57,421 nt of DNA. Source: an uncultured Pseudomonadales bacterium (GTDB taxonomy: Bacteria > Pseudomonadota > Gammaproteobacteria > Pseudomonadales > Azotimanducaceae). Numbering within the stretch: position 1 is the stretch's first letter; every line of letters begins with the position of its first letter. This document shows positions 1-8,912 of the stretch, piece by piece. The translations under genes were made by a program, and so were the position numbers. Location: NCBI GenBank assembly GCA_938036875.1, contig CALHVX010000076.1, positions 1-57,421 on the forward strand, written 5' to 3'. The notes beneath the pieces are model-generated. The model was not told the origin of the DNA and made no database searches. It was given only the letters and a program-made list of their open reading frames with translations.

Positions 1-2057
1 TTGAGGATCAGTAAGTAACTTCTGCTGAATTTTGTCAGCGCATCCGCAACCGCTTGCTCAATTTTTTGATTCACCTCGTCCTGGGCCATTGCCTTCAAGC
101 TCTTTGAGCCGCTAATGCCGTCCCAAAAATTCTCCAACGCCTGATGCACGATGGTGCCGCGTTGAGCTGCATCCAGCCCAGGCCGAGGCGGCTTCACTTC
201 AACCGCGCCCAAACGTCGTTCGGCAAAAGCTCGAAACGGACAGGCGGATTGGTTTCTTAGTACGCCGGTGCCGCCTCTTACTTCCGCTGCTGCGTAAGCG
301 GGCGCTTGTGCGTCCGAGTCGATAGTCTCTATGGGGGCGGGATCGACACTCTCATCCAATTCCATCTCAATGACTTCCAGCGGCCCAAGCAACCCGGCGA
401 CCTGCATGGCAATTTCTTCGCTGCCGCGGGCAAAGCTAGCCATGGCGATGGGGGCGCTTGCCAATAGGCCCTGAAGCTCTTGGCGCGCCACCTCAAGACA
501 ACCTTCGCTGGTTGCACTTGGCACGCCAGCCTGCACTACGCCGGGTACAAGCGGGTCGCGTCCGAGGCTGCCGGGCCAGGTGTTGCTGTCCAGGGTGGTA
601 ATCCAGATTGCATCAAACTGGGAGCCCAACGCCTCCGCCACGCCCAACACTTCGATGGGTACGCCGGTGTTACGTTCGCGAAACACCGCACCCATCGCGC
701 GCTCACTGATGGTGTTCAATGCCTCAGCGCGTGACAGCAGCCCGTTGTTCACTATATCTAAGCGGCTGAACTCTTCCAGCAAGTCGTGCCAACGTTGCAG
801 CACTTGGTACTCCGGTGAACTCAGGCTACGCCCTTGACCAAAGCCAATGCTAGAAAGCTCTTGCTGAAAGTGCTGGGCCCACTGGGAAGGCAAAGCGGAT
901 TGTTGAAAATCCCGACGGGCGATGCGCCAAGCCGCAATATGCTTGGCCAGCAGACTTTCTTGCTCTGGTTCTTGGTCGTAGTCGTGATCGCTGGGCTTGA
1001 ATGCATTGATCAGTTCTTGCCCGGTGAGGTAGTGGGGGGCTCGCTGGGCCAGGTACACAAGGGTCTGGTAGCGCTGGGGCAACTCTTCGGGCCAGCCGGG
1101 TAAAAACGGCGAGCGCAGCAACTGATGAATTTGGGGCTGGCTAAACCGACTGTTGTTGAGCTGCAGGATGTCCAGCGCCGCTTTTGCTAGCGGCCACTGG
1201 GCCAGGGGTTTACCCAGGGAGATGTGCCAAGGCTCTGGGCTGGGGTTGTGCAAGGCAAAGCTCGGTGGATCAAAGACCTGGCGCATGGTGCGCTCAACCC
1301 GGTCAACGCGACCGTTAAGGTCGGGGACCACAATGGCAATAGACTGGTTTGGGTTGGCCTCTAAACTTTGGCGCGCCCAGCGTGCGGCGCCAACCAGCTC
1401 AGCATCAGCGGTAGCAAACTGTTGCACGGCAAGTGTTTGTGCTGGGTTGGATGCATCTGAAGTGCCGGTCTGCTCAAGCTTGCTGCCGGCGTTAGTAAAC
1501 GCATTGATGATGTGCTGTTGGAATGGCGTTAGGGCCAACTCAAACCCATGTAGCTTGATGATGTCCGGGACGCGTAGTATCCCGGCCGCGATGTGCTGCG
1601 GAAGCTCTGCTGCAAACACCCATTCATCTACTAGCCCTTGCTGGGTGCAAATGTGTTGGTAACTGACGGCCCAAGCTTGAAAACGCTTGTTGTCTTCTGA
1701 CAGGTGCAGTTCAGGCCATTGGTCGGATGCTTGCAACCCGTGTTCGTGGATTAACCGCCAAGCACGTTGTGCTAGATCCGCCACGCGTGGGGACCCAACA
1801 AACACATCTTCTTCGATGAGCTGATGCCACAGCTGCAGTGCTTGCTGGGTATCGATTGGGGTGCGGCTATCATCAGCAGCCAGAAAGTATTCGTGACGTA
1901 GCGCGGCTAACCAGGCCGGAAAACTGTATATCTGTGCCGGCAGCCAAGCTTGGGTACCGGCATCGCGCGCTGCCACCGCTTGCTGCTGCGCCAAGCGTCG
2001 CGACAGGCGCGCGGTTGGCGTTAGGGTGATCTGAGCTTGTTGGTTCAAGATGGCCAT
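1..2057 (-). CDS. AddB-like DNA repair nuclease, 5' part (C-terminus cut off by window edge)
   Basis: Open frame from ATG at 2057 to the window edge with no stop, about 685 codons visible. It looks like the gammaproteobacterial 'probable DNA repair protein' family: a UvrD/AddB-type helicase-like N-terminal region (motifs such as LHGFELALTPFQ and IAIVVPDLNGRV) followed by the start of a PD-(D/E)XK nuclease domain. That start is recognisable from a cysteine motif ACPFRAFAERRLGA and the following RGTIVHQALENFW, which resembles the first nuclease-domain motifs of AddB/RecB-like proteins. The catalytic D-ExK residues would lie beyond the window. Expected role, from the family: end processing in double-strand-break repair, usually with a neighbouring UvrD/AddA-type helicase that would lie to the left. 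A terminator at 2103-2134 separates it from the upstream gene. Confidence 0.75.
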   Translation of the reverse strand, partial: MAILNQQAQITLTPTARLSRRLAQQQAVAARDAGTQAWLPAQIYSFPAWLAALRHEYFLAADDSRTPIDTQQALQLWHQLIEEDVFVGSPRVADLAQRAWRLIHEHGLQASDQWPELHLSEDNKRFQAWAVSYQHICTQQGLVDEWVFAAELPQHIAAGILRVPDIIKLHGFELALTPFQQHIINAFTNAGSKLEQTGTSDASNPAQTLAVQQFATADAELVGAARWARQSLEANPNQSIAIVVPDLNGRVDRVERTMRQVFDPPSFALHNPSPEPWHISLGKPLAQWPLAKAALDILQLNNSRFSQPQIHQLLRSPFLPGWPEELPQRYQTLVYLAQRAPHYLTGQELINAFKPSDHDYDQEPEQESLLAKHIAAWRIARRDFQQSALPSQWAQHFQQELSSIGFGQGRSLSSPEYQVLQRWHDLLEEFSRLDIVNNGLLSRAEALNTISERAMGAVFRERNTGVPIEVLGVAEALGSQFDAIWITTLDSNTWPGSLGRDPLVPGVVQAGVPSATSEGCLEVARQELQGLLASAPIAMASFARGSEEIAMQVAGLLGPLEVIEMELDESVDPAPIETIDSDAQAPAYAAAEVRGGTGVLRNQSACPFRAFAERRLGAVEVKPPRPGLDAAQRGTIVHQALENFWDGISGSKSLKAMAQDEVNQKIEQAVADALTKFSRSYLLIL

Positions 2058-2102
2058 CGCGCATACTTTACGCGATCAACCGGTGGGTAGAAGGCTCTGC
2101 GC

Positions 2103-2134
2103 AAAAAAAAGCCGGATCAGTGTTGATCCGGCTT
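2103..2134 (-). terminator. Rho-independent terminator of the PEP-CTERM gene
   Basis: Perfect 11-bp inverted repeat (2109-2119 with 2124-2134) around a 4-nt GTGT loop. On the + strand it is preceded by a run of eight A, which reads as a U-tract on the minus strand. It lies 29 bp beyond the stop of the PEP-CTERM gene and is correctly oriented for it. Confidence 0.92.
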
Positions 2135-2163
2135 GAAGAGCGAAGGGGTTACCCTGCCGATGT

Positions 2164-2859
2164 TTACTGAGTTGCGCGGCGCTTGCGAATCGCACCTAGG
2201 CCTAATAGGCCGAGCCCCATCAATACCATTGAACCGGGCTCTGGTACTTCAACCAACGCTAGGTTTGCACGGTCGTACCAGCCTTGCTGTTGGAAGGCAT
2301 AGTTTTCGATGCGACCGTCAACAGTGGTTACCGTTGAACCTTTAGCAACATGGAACCAAATTCCAATGGATTCCGGCCCAACAACTAAACCTCGGTAGGG
2401 GTCTGCGTTTGGAGCAGAGCCCATCGCTACAGATGCGGCGTTGATGCTGGTGGCATCGATGGTGAAGTTGATGCTGTTCCCAACAACGTTCAGCGGATCG
2501 ATTTGCAGTAAGTCGCTCGATTGGTAGCTGTTGGCATTGTTCGCGCCGTTGTATACATAGGTGTACACCTTTTGCTCGGCGAGATCACCGTACATGATGA
2601 CCAGCTCGTTGCTATCCACCTGCTTGGGGTTATCCTTGTCGTTTACCACCAGCCAAAAGCTATCGATTTCGGAATCGGTAAAGGTGGTGTTCCAAGTAAA
2701 TATCTCGTTGTCTGCATCCCAGGTGGTGGACAAGCTATCGATCACATCCCCAGTGGGGCCGCCGGTGTAGGCGTTGTTGTCGGTAAAGCTGTAGACGGGA
2801 CCAGCCAAGGCTTGGCTAGTAAAACAAAGAGCTGCGATCGCTAATAACTGCTTAAACAT
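2164..2859 (-). CDS. PEP-CTERM sorting domain protein (exported, exosortase substrate)
   Basis: 231-residue protein with an N-terminal signal peptide (MFKQLLAIAALCFTSQALA, cleavage likely before GPVYS). The extracellular body is rich in N, T, S and D. The C-terminus is a classic PEP-CTERM tail: VPEPGS, a glycine/leucine membrane segment (MVLMGLGLLGLGAI) and a basic end RKRRATQ. Such tails are recognised by exosortase EpsH/XrtA-type transpeptidases and usually mark surface or biofilm-matrix proteins. The body was not recognised as an enzyme. The start is supported by a CGGAG site 7 nt upstream. It is monocistronic, with its own strong terminator. No exosortase gene is in the window, so the sorting enzyme must be encoded elsewhere. 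Confidence 0.85.
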   Translation of the reverse strand: MFKQLLAIAALCFTSQALAGPVYSFTDNNAYTGGPTGDVIDSLSTTWDADNEIFTWNTTFTDSEIDSFWLVVNDKDNPKQVDSNELVIMYGDLAEQKVYTYVYNGANNANSYQSSDLLQIDPLNVVGNSINFTIDATSINAASVAMGSAPNADPYRGLVVGPESIGIWFHVAKGSTVTTVDGRIENYAFQQQGWYDRANLALVEVPEPGSMVLMGLGLLGLGAIRKRRATQ

Positions 2860-2957
2860 CGAGATACTCCGGACGACGTTGATAAAAGGTGCGTGTCTTT
2901 TGGTTTGCTATTTTGTTCTTCTAATTCTTTGTTTGAATAGCAAATATGAATAGCTAA

Positions 2958-2977
2958 CGCGCTGCGTGTGCAGCGCG
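2958..2977 (-). terminator. Hairpin after the coiled-coil gene
   Basis: Perfect 8-bp GC-rich stem (2958-2965 with 2970-2977) and 4-nt loop, 36 bp downstream of the minus-strand gene ending at 3013. There is no strong U-tract, so it could be a weak terminator or a 3'-end stabilising hairpin. Confidence 0.5.
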
Positions 2978-3012
2978 AAGCGTCTTACTTAGTTGAGTTG
3001 AATCTAGTTTGC

Positions 3013-3711
3013 CTAGGCGTTTTCGTTTGCTGGACCCGATATTTCGGCAGCCATATCGAACAGAACCCGAGCGAGCGCGTCGCGGTTGAGCTTCTCGTCC
3101 GTTAGCGCGTTGCACTGGTTGTCGATGGTTTCTTGCAGTTGCTTCTCAAGCTTACGCAGTGCGTCGGTTTGCTCGCTAGACTTGCTAGAGAGTTCGCTTT
3201 GCAGCTTGGTTGCGGATTCGGTCAACGAGGTCTTCACCTCGCCCAGCTCGGTGCGAATGGTCTTAACCGTTTCTTCCTGGCTGCTGCGCATAGAAATTTC
3301 AAGCTCTTCGCGATCTTGAACTTCTTGGTTCATGGTGAAGTTGAGCGCGGTGACCTTCTTGTCCATGTTGTCCATGCGCTTGGTGATCGTCTTATGCAGC
3401 GTTTCAACGCGGTGCAAAATGATGCGGTGGCTGCAATGCAGATCGTCACGTAGCGATTGAACCGTTTCGCCCATCAACAACTCACGAACTTTGTCGAACG
3501 CTTCGGTGTCAACAGCCGGTGCGCCGTTGGTCTTACGAGCAGCGGCCAATTCGGCGGCAATGCTGTCTTCGGAGAACGGATCGTTAGAGGCGTCGATGGA
3601 GGTTTCGTCAGCAGCATCTAAAGTTGGAACGTCGTTCTCGATGGTCTCAACCGTTTCTACTGCTTCTACTTCGTTGTTTTCTTCTAGCTTCTTCGCTGTG
3701 TTGCCTGACAT
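3013..3711 (-). CDS. Hypothetical acidic coiled-coil protein
   Basis: 232-residue protein not recognised as a known family. Residues 1-70 are acidic and low-complexity (many E, D, T, V). From about residue 80 to the end the sequence is predicted by eye to be long helix and coiled coil, with heptad-like L/I/M spacing and many E, K, Q and S (for example KRMDNMDKKVTALNF and DALRKLEKQLQETI). No signal peptide or membrane segment is visible, so it is probably cytoplasmic. ATG at 3711 is preferred over the in-frame GTG at 3732 because an AGAGGTG site sits 7 nt before the ATG. It is transcribed alone, toward the PEP-CTERM gene, with a hairpin after it. A structural, partitioning or scaffold role is possible but unsupported. 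Confidence 0.7.
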   Translation of the reverse strand: MSGNTAKKLEENNEVEAVETVETIENDVPTLDAADETSIDASNDPFSEDSIAAELAAARKTNGAPAVDTEAFDKVRELLMGETVQSLRDDLHCSHRIILHRVETLHKTITKRMDNMDKKVTALNFTMNQEVQDREELEISMRSSQEETVKTIRTELGEVKTSLTESATKLQSELSSKSSEQTDALRKLEKQLQETIDNQCNALTDEKLNRDALARVLFDMAAEISGPANENA

Positions 3712-3932
3712 TGTTTGCACCTCTACGGACACTGTTTTGTATGGCCGTTAGATTAGCGAAATGCTGGCGAATAGCTGTTCTGGATGTGTTGGGAAATGTA
3801 GTCCTGTGTTAGCGAGAAATTTTGCATTGCTAACAAACGGATGCTTATCAGGGAGAACACGCCTACTAAGTTGACAAAGGGTGCGAGTAAGGCAAAAAAC
3901 TGGCTTATAAAGTCATCGAAAAAAGGCGACCG

Positions 3933-4427
3933 CTAATCGTTGTGGGCTTTCATGATGCGCGACTTTTGCCGTTGCCAATCGCGATCTTTCTCGGTGTCGC
4001 GCTTGTCGTGCTCTTTCTTACCTTTGGCCAAGGCAACCTCACACTTTACCTTATTGCCCTTCCAATACATGGCGGTGGCGATGCAGGTGTAGCCTTTTTG
4101 GGAGGTGGCAGCAAAAATTTTCGCCAGCTCTTTGGCGTGCAGCAACAATTTGCGCGCGCGTGCAGGTTCAGCGATCACATGGGTGGAGGCGCTGGTGAGC
4201 GGTACAATGTTGGCACCAGACAGGAAGGCTTCGCCGCGTTGCAAGAAGACGTAGCTGTCGATCAGCTGTACTTTGCCAGCCCGGATGCTTTTGAGCTCCC
4301 AGCCTTGCAAGACCATACCCGCTTCAAACTTCTCGTCGATGGCGTAATCGTGGCGCGCGCGACGGTTCAGCGCGATGGTGCCGCTGCCGCTATCTTTTTT
4401 GCCTGGGGCTTTCTTGTTGGTGGCCAT
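3933..4427 (-). CDS. smpB: SsrA-binding protein SmpB
   Basis: 164-residue SmpB, the tmRNA partner in trans-translation that rescues stalled ribosomes. Diagnostic stretches are [30 protein letters not shown], read here in parts: the start of the OB fold (RRARHDYAI), [11 protein letters not shown], the D-SYVFL strand, the RARKLLLH segment and the basic C-terminal tail ([22 protein letters not shown]), which inserts into the mRNA channel. Length is normal (E. coli 160). It is divergent from the transporter at 4505 with a 77-bp shared promoter region. ssrA itself is not in the window. Confidence 0.97.
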   Translation of the reverse strand: MATNKKAPGKKDSGSGTIALNRRARHDYAIDEKFEAGMVLQGWELKSIRAGKVQLIDSYVFLQRGEAFLSGANIVPLTSASTHVIAEPARARKLLLHAKELAKIFAATSQKGYTCIATAMYWKGNKVKCEVALAKGKKEHDKRDTEKDRDWQRQKSRIMKAHND

Positions 4428-4504
4428 GAATCAGTATAATGAGTCCCAGGATAATGGGTTGGCAACACATAGTTTCAAACGTTTGTACGTAATGAGGGGT
4501 AAAG

Positions 4505-5899
4505 ATGGCACTAGGTAACGAATCTCGGCATGGGATGTGGTCTAGCCGATGGTTGTTTGTGCTGGCAGCGGCGGGGTCCGCCGTTGGCTTAGGCAACATT
4601 TGGAAGTTCCCCTACATAGTGGGTGAGCATGGGGGCGGGGCATTTGTGCTCGTTTACCTAGCCTGCATCTTGCTCATTGGTGTCCCCATCATGATGTCGG
4701 AAACCCTGCTGGGGCGCGCGGGCCGCGAAAGCCCGATCAATACCATGCGCAAACTCACCACCACCCACAACAAAAGCCGCTTTTGGGTGGCCATAGGCTG
4801 GATGGGGGTGGTTGCTGGCATTCTTATCTTGTCGTACTACGCGGTGATTGCCGGTTGGGCCTTGTTTTACATCTGGCGCATGGCCAGCGGCACCTACGAG
4901 GGCGCTACCCCAGAATTTGCCCAAGAAACCTTTGCGAGTTTTCAGGCAGAACCGCTGCACATGATGGCGTGGCAGACCCTATTTATGATCTTAACCGTCT
5001 ACATTGTTGGCCGTGGGGTCATCAAAGGCCTTGAGACCGCTATCCGTTGGTTCATGCCGCTGCTTTTTGTGTTGCTTATTGTGCTCCTAGGTTACTCCTC
5101 ACAATCCGGCGGCTTTGATGAAGCGGTTACCTTTATGTTCCGCTTCAACTGGGAGTCCTTGACCCCCCAAGCGGTGTTGATCGCCATGGGCCAAGCATTT
5201 TTCACCTTGAGCTTGGGTATGGGCACCATCATGGCTTATGGGGCCTACCTCCCCAATAACACCTCGATAGCGGGCACGGTTTTCACCATTGCGGCGTTGG
5301 ATACCTTGGTGGCCATTGCGGCCGGTCTGGTGATCTTCCCCATCGTCTTTGCGAACGGCTTGGCTACCGACTCTGGCCCTGGGCTGATGTTTGTCACCAT
5401 ACCTTTGGCCTTTAGCATGCTGCCCGGCGGCGCAATTTTTGGCGCTGTGTTCTTCTTGCTGGTGAGCTTTGCCGCCATTACCTCTGCGATCTCGTTGACC
5501 GAGCCAGCGTTGGCCTATTTGGTTGAAGAGTACAACGCCAAACGGCGGCGCGTCTCCATCACGCTAGGCGTGCTCTGTTGGTTGTTAGGCATTGGGTCGG
5601 TGTTGTCCTTTAACGCCTGGAGCGATATGCCGCTGCTAGGGCAGCCCACCTTCTTTGCGTTGGTGGATCACTTTTCCCAGAACATACTGTTGCCGCTAGG
5701 AGGTTTGCTAATCTCGCTGTTTGCCGCTTATGTGTTGCCGAAGACGGTGTTGGCGGAGCAGCTGGGTATTCGCTCTGGGTTTGGGCGGACCATCTGGGTG
5801 TTGCTAACGGGCATTGTGGCGCCGCTCAGCGTGTTGCTGGTATTCATCAGCGCGTTGTGGCCTGGTGGCTTTGATCGGTTGCTGGCTCTTGTTGCTTAG
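4505..5899 (+). CDS. Sodium-dependent transporter of the SNF/NSS family
   Basis: 464-residue polytopic membrane protein with about 11-12 hydrophobic segments. It begins with the NSS signature in TM1 (GSAVGLGNIWKFPY, then GGGAFVLVY), matching LeuT and bacterial tryptophan/tyrosine transporters. Members are Na+-coupled importers of amino acids or related amines; the substrate cannot be read from sequence alone. ATG at 4505 follows an AGGGG site by 6 nt. It sits between smpB and ratA, a position without a transporter in E. coli or Pseudomonas. The gap to ratA is only 16 bp, so the three rightward genes to 6684 may be cotranscribed. Confidence 0.9.
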   Translation: MALGNESRHGMWSSRWLFVLAAAGSAVGLGNIWKFPYIVGEHGGGAFVLVYLACILLIGVPIMMSETLLGRAGRESPINTMRKLTTTHNKSRFWVAIGWMGVVAGILILSYYAVIAGWALFYIWRMASGTYEGATPEFAQETFASFQAEPLHMMAWQTLFMILTVYIVGRGVIKGLETAIRWFMPLLFVLLIVLLGYSSQSGGFDEAVTFMFRFNWESLTPQAVLIAMGQAFFTLSLGMGTIMAYGAYLPNNTSIAGTVFTIAALDTLVAIAAGLVIFPIVFANGLATDSGPGLMFVTIPLAFSMLPGGAIFGAVFFLLVSFAAITSAISLTEPALAYLVEEYNAKRRRVSITLGVLCWLLGIGSVLSFNAWSDMPLLGQPTFFALVDHFSQNILLPLGGLLISLFAAYVLPKTVLAEQLGIRSGFGRTIWVLLTGIVAPLSVLLVFISALWPGGFDRLLALVA

Positions 5900-5915
5900 C
5901 CACCGGGAGTTGTAG

Positions 5916-6371
5916 GTGCCGCAAATTGAACGCTCAGCGTTGGTGCCTTATACCGCCGCCACGGTCTTCGACATCATTATGGACTTGGAACGTTACCCGG
6001 AGTTCTTGCCTTGGTGTGATGCGGCCCAGATTCTTGAAACCGAGCCAGATGCAGTGGTGGCGACGCTCCAAGTTTCGGCTAAAGGTATTTCGGAGAGCTT
6101 TACCACCCGTAATCGTGCCCAACCCCACAACAAAATTACCCTGGAGTTGGTTACGGGCCCGTTCAAAAACTTTGGGGGCCTGTGGCAGTTGCAGGCACTA
6201 GGGGAAGGTACGGCGGCGGTCGGTTGCAAGGTGACCTTATCCCTAGACTTTGAATTTTCCGGGCCGCTACGATTGTTAGGTCGACCGTTGGCCAATCGGT
6301 TGGGCAAGGCGGCGGACAAACTGTTGGATGCGTTTTGTCAGCGTGCGGTTGAGCTTGATGACCAGCGCTGA
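5916..6371 (+). CDS. ratA: RatA / COQ10-type START domain protein
   Basis: 151-residue single-domain protein of the polyketide-cyclase/START-like (SRPBCC) superfamily. The opening MPQIERSALVPYTA, the core YPEFLPWCDAA and the late LGRPLANRLGKAADKLLDAFCQRA are typical of RatA, described in E. coli as an inhibitor of 70S ribosome association and homologous to mitochondrial Coq10, which binds ubiquinone. The GTG start at 5916 is preceded by GGAG at 6 nt. It overlaps the next gene, rnfH, by 14 bp if that gene starts at 6358, as in the conserved smpB-ratA-rnfH-bamE neighbourhood. Which role (toxin-like or quinone-related) applies here is not known. Confidence 0.92.
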   Translation: MPQIERSALVPYTAATVFDIIMDLERYPEFLPWCDAAQILETEPDAVVATLQVSAKGISESFTTRNRAQPHNKITLELVTGPFKNFGGLWQLQALGEGTAAVGCKVTLSLDFEFSGPLRLLGRPLANRLGKAADKLLDAFCQRAVELDDQR

Positions 6372-6684
6372 ATCAATGGACCCGCCCGATAGGCTTGCAC
6401 TGCAAGTCTTGCTCGACGTTGAGGTGGCTTATGCCGAGCCTGCGCAACAATGGGTGGTGCCGCTATCGTTGCCCGAAGGCGCAACGGTTGCCGATGCGCT
6501 GGCTGAAGTTGCACAGCGTGAGCCGTTCTCAAGGCTCGAGCTAAGTCAGATGGCGGTTGGTGTATTTGGTGAGGTGGTGGCGCCTAGCCAGGTGTTGCAA
6601 GCCTTTGATCGGGTGGAGCTGTATCGACCGCTGCATCAGGACCCTAAAGCCGCGCGTCGATTGCGAGCCGAGCAAAACCGCTAG
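6358..6684 (+). CDS. rnfH: RnfH family protein (UPF0125, RatB)
   Basis: 108-residue small protein of the ubiquitin-like beta-grasp RnfH family. The conserved pattern is VEVAYAEPAQQWVVPLSLPEGATVADAL and a C-terminal DRVELYRPLHQDPKAARRLRA, read here as its fragments VEVAYA, VPLSLPEGAT and VELYRPL-DPKAARR. Biochemical role is poorly known. The start is uncertain: ATG at 6358 gives a 14-bp overlap with ratA, while ATG at 6376 would begin just after the ratA stop. Its stop overlaps the convergent bamE stop by 3 bp. Confidence 0.9.
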   Translation: MTSAESMDPPDRLALQVLLDVEVAYAEPAQQWVVPLSLPEGATVADALAEVAQREPFSRLELSQMAVGVFGEVVAPSQVLQAFDRVELYRPLHQDPKAARRLRAEQNR

Positions 6685-7130
6685 TCTTTTTCTGCTGCTG
6701 CCTCGAGCAACGCTTTGGCGTCGGCCTCTGCTTTCGCCTTGGCCGCGTCAGCCTTGCGTTTCGCTTCGGCGATCTCTTCTTCGGTTTGCGGGGCCAGGTC
6801 CCCGGTCATGTAAGCAAGCACATCCCCAGTAAAAAATAGGCTGAGGTGCTTCTGCTCTTGGTAGTAGCCGGGTAGGTCAACGGTGTAGATGTAGTCCCAC
6901 TTGTTCTCATCAAAGGTATTTTTTAGGACCGGGTCACCCATCACAAAGGCGACCTGGCTGCGGGTCATGCCGGGTTTGAGCTTGTTGACCATCTCTTGGG
7001 TGATCACGTTGCCTTGTTGGACCGTTATGCGATACAGGCGTGGGAACTGACAACCGCTTTGCGCCAAGAAGCTGAGGGTCAGCAAGCCCGCCAGGGCCAT
7101 TTGTGCAGCGATTTTGAAACGTCGAGCCAT
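6681..7130 (-). CDS. bamE: Outer membrane assembly lipoprotein BamE (SmpA/OmlA)
   Basis: 149-residue lipoprotein. The signal sequence ends with a lipobox-like FLAQSGC, so acylation is expected at Cys27. The mature part carries the SmpA/OmlA fold with the diagnostic GNVITQEMVNKLKPGMTRSQV, FVMGDPVL and WDYIYTV stretches. In the BAM complex BamE binds BamD and helps insert beta-barrel proteins in the outer membrane. Compared with E. coli BamE (113 aa) it has a C-terminal extension of about 30 residues rich in alanine, lysine and glutamate (AKRKADAAKAKAEADAKAL), probably helical. It is downstream of recN on the same strand, 72 bp apart. Confidence 0.95.
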   Translation of the reverse strand: MARRFKIAAQMALAGLLTLSFLAQSGCQFPRLYRITVQQGNVITQEMVNKLKPGMTRSQVAFVMGDPVLKNTFDENKWDYIYTVDLPGYYQEQKHLSLFFTGDVLAYMTGDLAPQTEEEIAEAKRKADAAKAKAEADAKALLEAAAEKD

Positions 7131-7202
7131 GTGGGCCTACAAAGTGTGGATGGGCGGGCGCGGATTCTACCCTGCCCGGGTCGCTAGGGAAAACTACCCA
7201 GA

Positions 7203-8843
7203 TTAAGCGGAAGCTTCTGCAAGCAAGGTTTTGGCATAGGCCCTAGATTTGCTGGTGACGTCTGCGCCGGCCAGCATGCGCGCCAGCTCCTCCACCCGCT
7301 TTGCTGGGCTGAGCTTGTCGATCTGGGTGGCTTGGTCCGTATCTTTGTGAACCCGCAGGTGATGCTCACCCAAGGCGGCCACTTGTGGGGCGTGGGTGAT
7401 ACACAACACTTGTGTGTGTGAGGCCAGGTTACGCAGCAAACGACCGATGACGTCAGCCGTGGTACCACCAACACCCACGTCCGCTTCATCTAGCACCAGG
7501 CAGGGCAGCTCGGTTTTCTCTGCTGCAATGATGCTGATGGCCAAGCTAATACGAGCTTGCTCGCCACCAGAGGCAATTTTTGCCAGTGGACCAGCCGGGT
7601 ACTTAGGGTTGGTCACCACCATCAGTTCCACCGCTTCCATGCCGTGTTCGGATTCCGCTTCGAGTAGCTTTACCTGCAGTTCGCCGCCGTTGATGCCCAG
7701 GGTTTGCATGATGCCGCTGACCCCTTTGGCAAACTGGGTTGCGGCCTTTTGCCGCTGTTTGGTCAACGTTTTTGCTGCCTTTTCGAATGTTGCACGTGCT
7801 TTGGTCGCGCTTAGCGCAGCGGCTTCGTAGGCGCTGCGGTCCGTGTCTTGCGCCGCCAGCTCTTCGGTTAAGCCGGTGATGTGGGCTTCGAGCACTTCGG
7901 GTGCCACCTTGTGCTTGCGGGCCATCTCGTGGATATCGCTCAGGCGGGTTTCTAAAGCGGCCACTTGCTCCGCATCCACCGTTAGCGATTGGCCGTATTG
8001 ACGTAGCTCAGCTTGGGCATCCGTCAACAGATCGTCTGCCGAGTTGATCAGGTCTCGCGCCGCAGAAAGCGCCGGCTGGTCATCTTTGATGCCGCGTAAG
8101 ATTCGGTTCACGTCGCCAATCTTGTTTTCCGCTAGGCCGTCCAAGGCTTGCTCTAAGGCTTGGCGTAGCTCGCGGCCTTGCGCTAGGCGGCGAAACTCAC
8201 TGTCTGTGTTGGCAAACTCATCTTTGCCAAGCGCTAGGGTTTCGAGCTCGTCTAGCTGGTAGCGCAGCAAGGCCGCGCGATCTTCGTTGGCGCTAATTTG
8301 CTGCTCCAGCTTAAGGGCTTGGCTCTTAGCCGCCTGCCATTGGCGATAGCTGCTGCGAGCGAGCTCTAAATCTTTGGTTTTGCAGCCGTAGTCGTCCAGC
8401 AAGCGGCGTTGGGTATCCGCCTCCGCCAGCCGATAGCTTTGGTCTTGCCCGTGAATATCCACCAACCCGGTTGCGAGCTCACGCATCACCCCCAAGGTGA
8501 CCGGCGTGCCGTTGACAAAAGCCCTAGAGCGGCCTTCCCGGGTGACCACGCGCCTTAACAGGCAGCGATTCTTGGAATCTGGGTCTTGTAGCTCGTGATT
8601 GTCGAGCAATGCCTGGGCCTCGGTGTTGAGGCTGAGGTCAAACTCGGCGCTCACGTCGGCGCGTTCGGCCCCAGGGCGAATGGTCTCGGTGCTGGCTCGC
8701 GCGCCCAGCACTAGGCCCAGAGCGCTGAGCAAGATGGATTTACCAGCGCCGGACTCACCCGTAAGTACTGTCAGCCCGGGGGCTAAATTCAGGTCCAAAT
8801 GGGTAACCAGAGCAACGTCGTTGACGGTGAGTTGTCTCAACAT
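7203..8843 (-). CDS. recN: DNA repair ATPase RecN
   Basis: 546-residue SMC-like ATPase for double-strand-break repair (E. coli 553). Walker A GESGAGKS is at residues 29-36. A central coiled-coil region is interrupted near the middle. ABC signature and Walker B are near residues 420-455 (SGGEQARISLA, LPCLVLDEADVGVGG), followed by the D-loop/H-motif region CITHAPQVAALGEHH. It is divergent from hrcA with 69 bp between starts. No CTGT-N8-ACAG LexA operator was found in that gap, although recN is SOS-regulated in many relatives. Confidence 0.97.
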   Translation of the reverse strand: MLRQLTVNDVALVTHLDLNLAPGLTVLTGESGAGKSILLSALGLVLGARASTETIRPGAERADVSAEFDLSLNTEAQALLDNHELQDPDSKNRCLLRRVVTREGRSRAFVNGTPVTLGVMRELATGLVDIHGQDQSYRLAEADTQRRLLDDYGCKTKDLELARSSYRQWQAAKSQALKLEQQISANEDRAALLRYQLDELETLALGKDEFANTDSEFRRLAQGRELRQALEQALDGLAENKIGDVNRILRGIKDDQPALSAARDLINSADDLLTDAQAELRQYGQSLTVDAEQVAALETRLSDIHEMARKHKVAPEVLEAHITGLTEELAAQDTDRSAYEAAALSATKARATFEKAAKTLTKQRQKAATQFAKGVSGIMQTLGINGGELQVKLLEAESEHGMEAVELMVVTNPKYPAGPLAKIASGGEQARISLAISIIAAEKTELPCLVLDEADVGVGGTTADVIGRLLRNLASHTQVLCITHAPQVAALGEHHLRVHKDTDQATQIDKLSPAKRVEELARMLAGADVTSKSRAYAKTLLAEASA

Positions 8844-8912
8844 GGAATAAAAGTTCTACCTAGACTAGGGTTCAATGCGATACTGAATCAGGCTAACAAG
8901 TAAGTTGTAACT

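Noticed and set aside
3942-4439. 165-codon plus-strand frame opposite smpB
   Set aside because: SmpB is certain on the other strand and the frame has no family features.
8844-8912. LexA operator for recN
   Set aside because: No CTGT-N8-ACAG pattern in the recN-hrcA gap.
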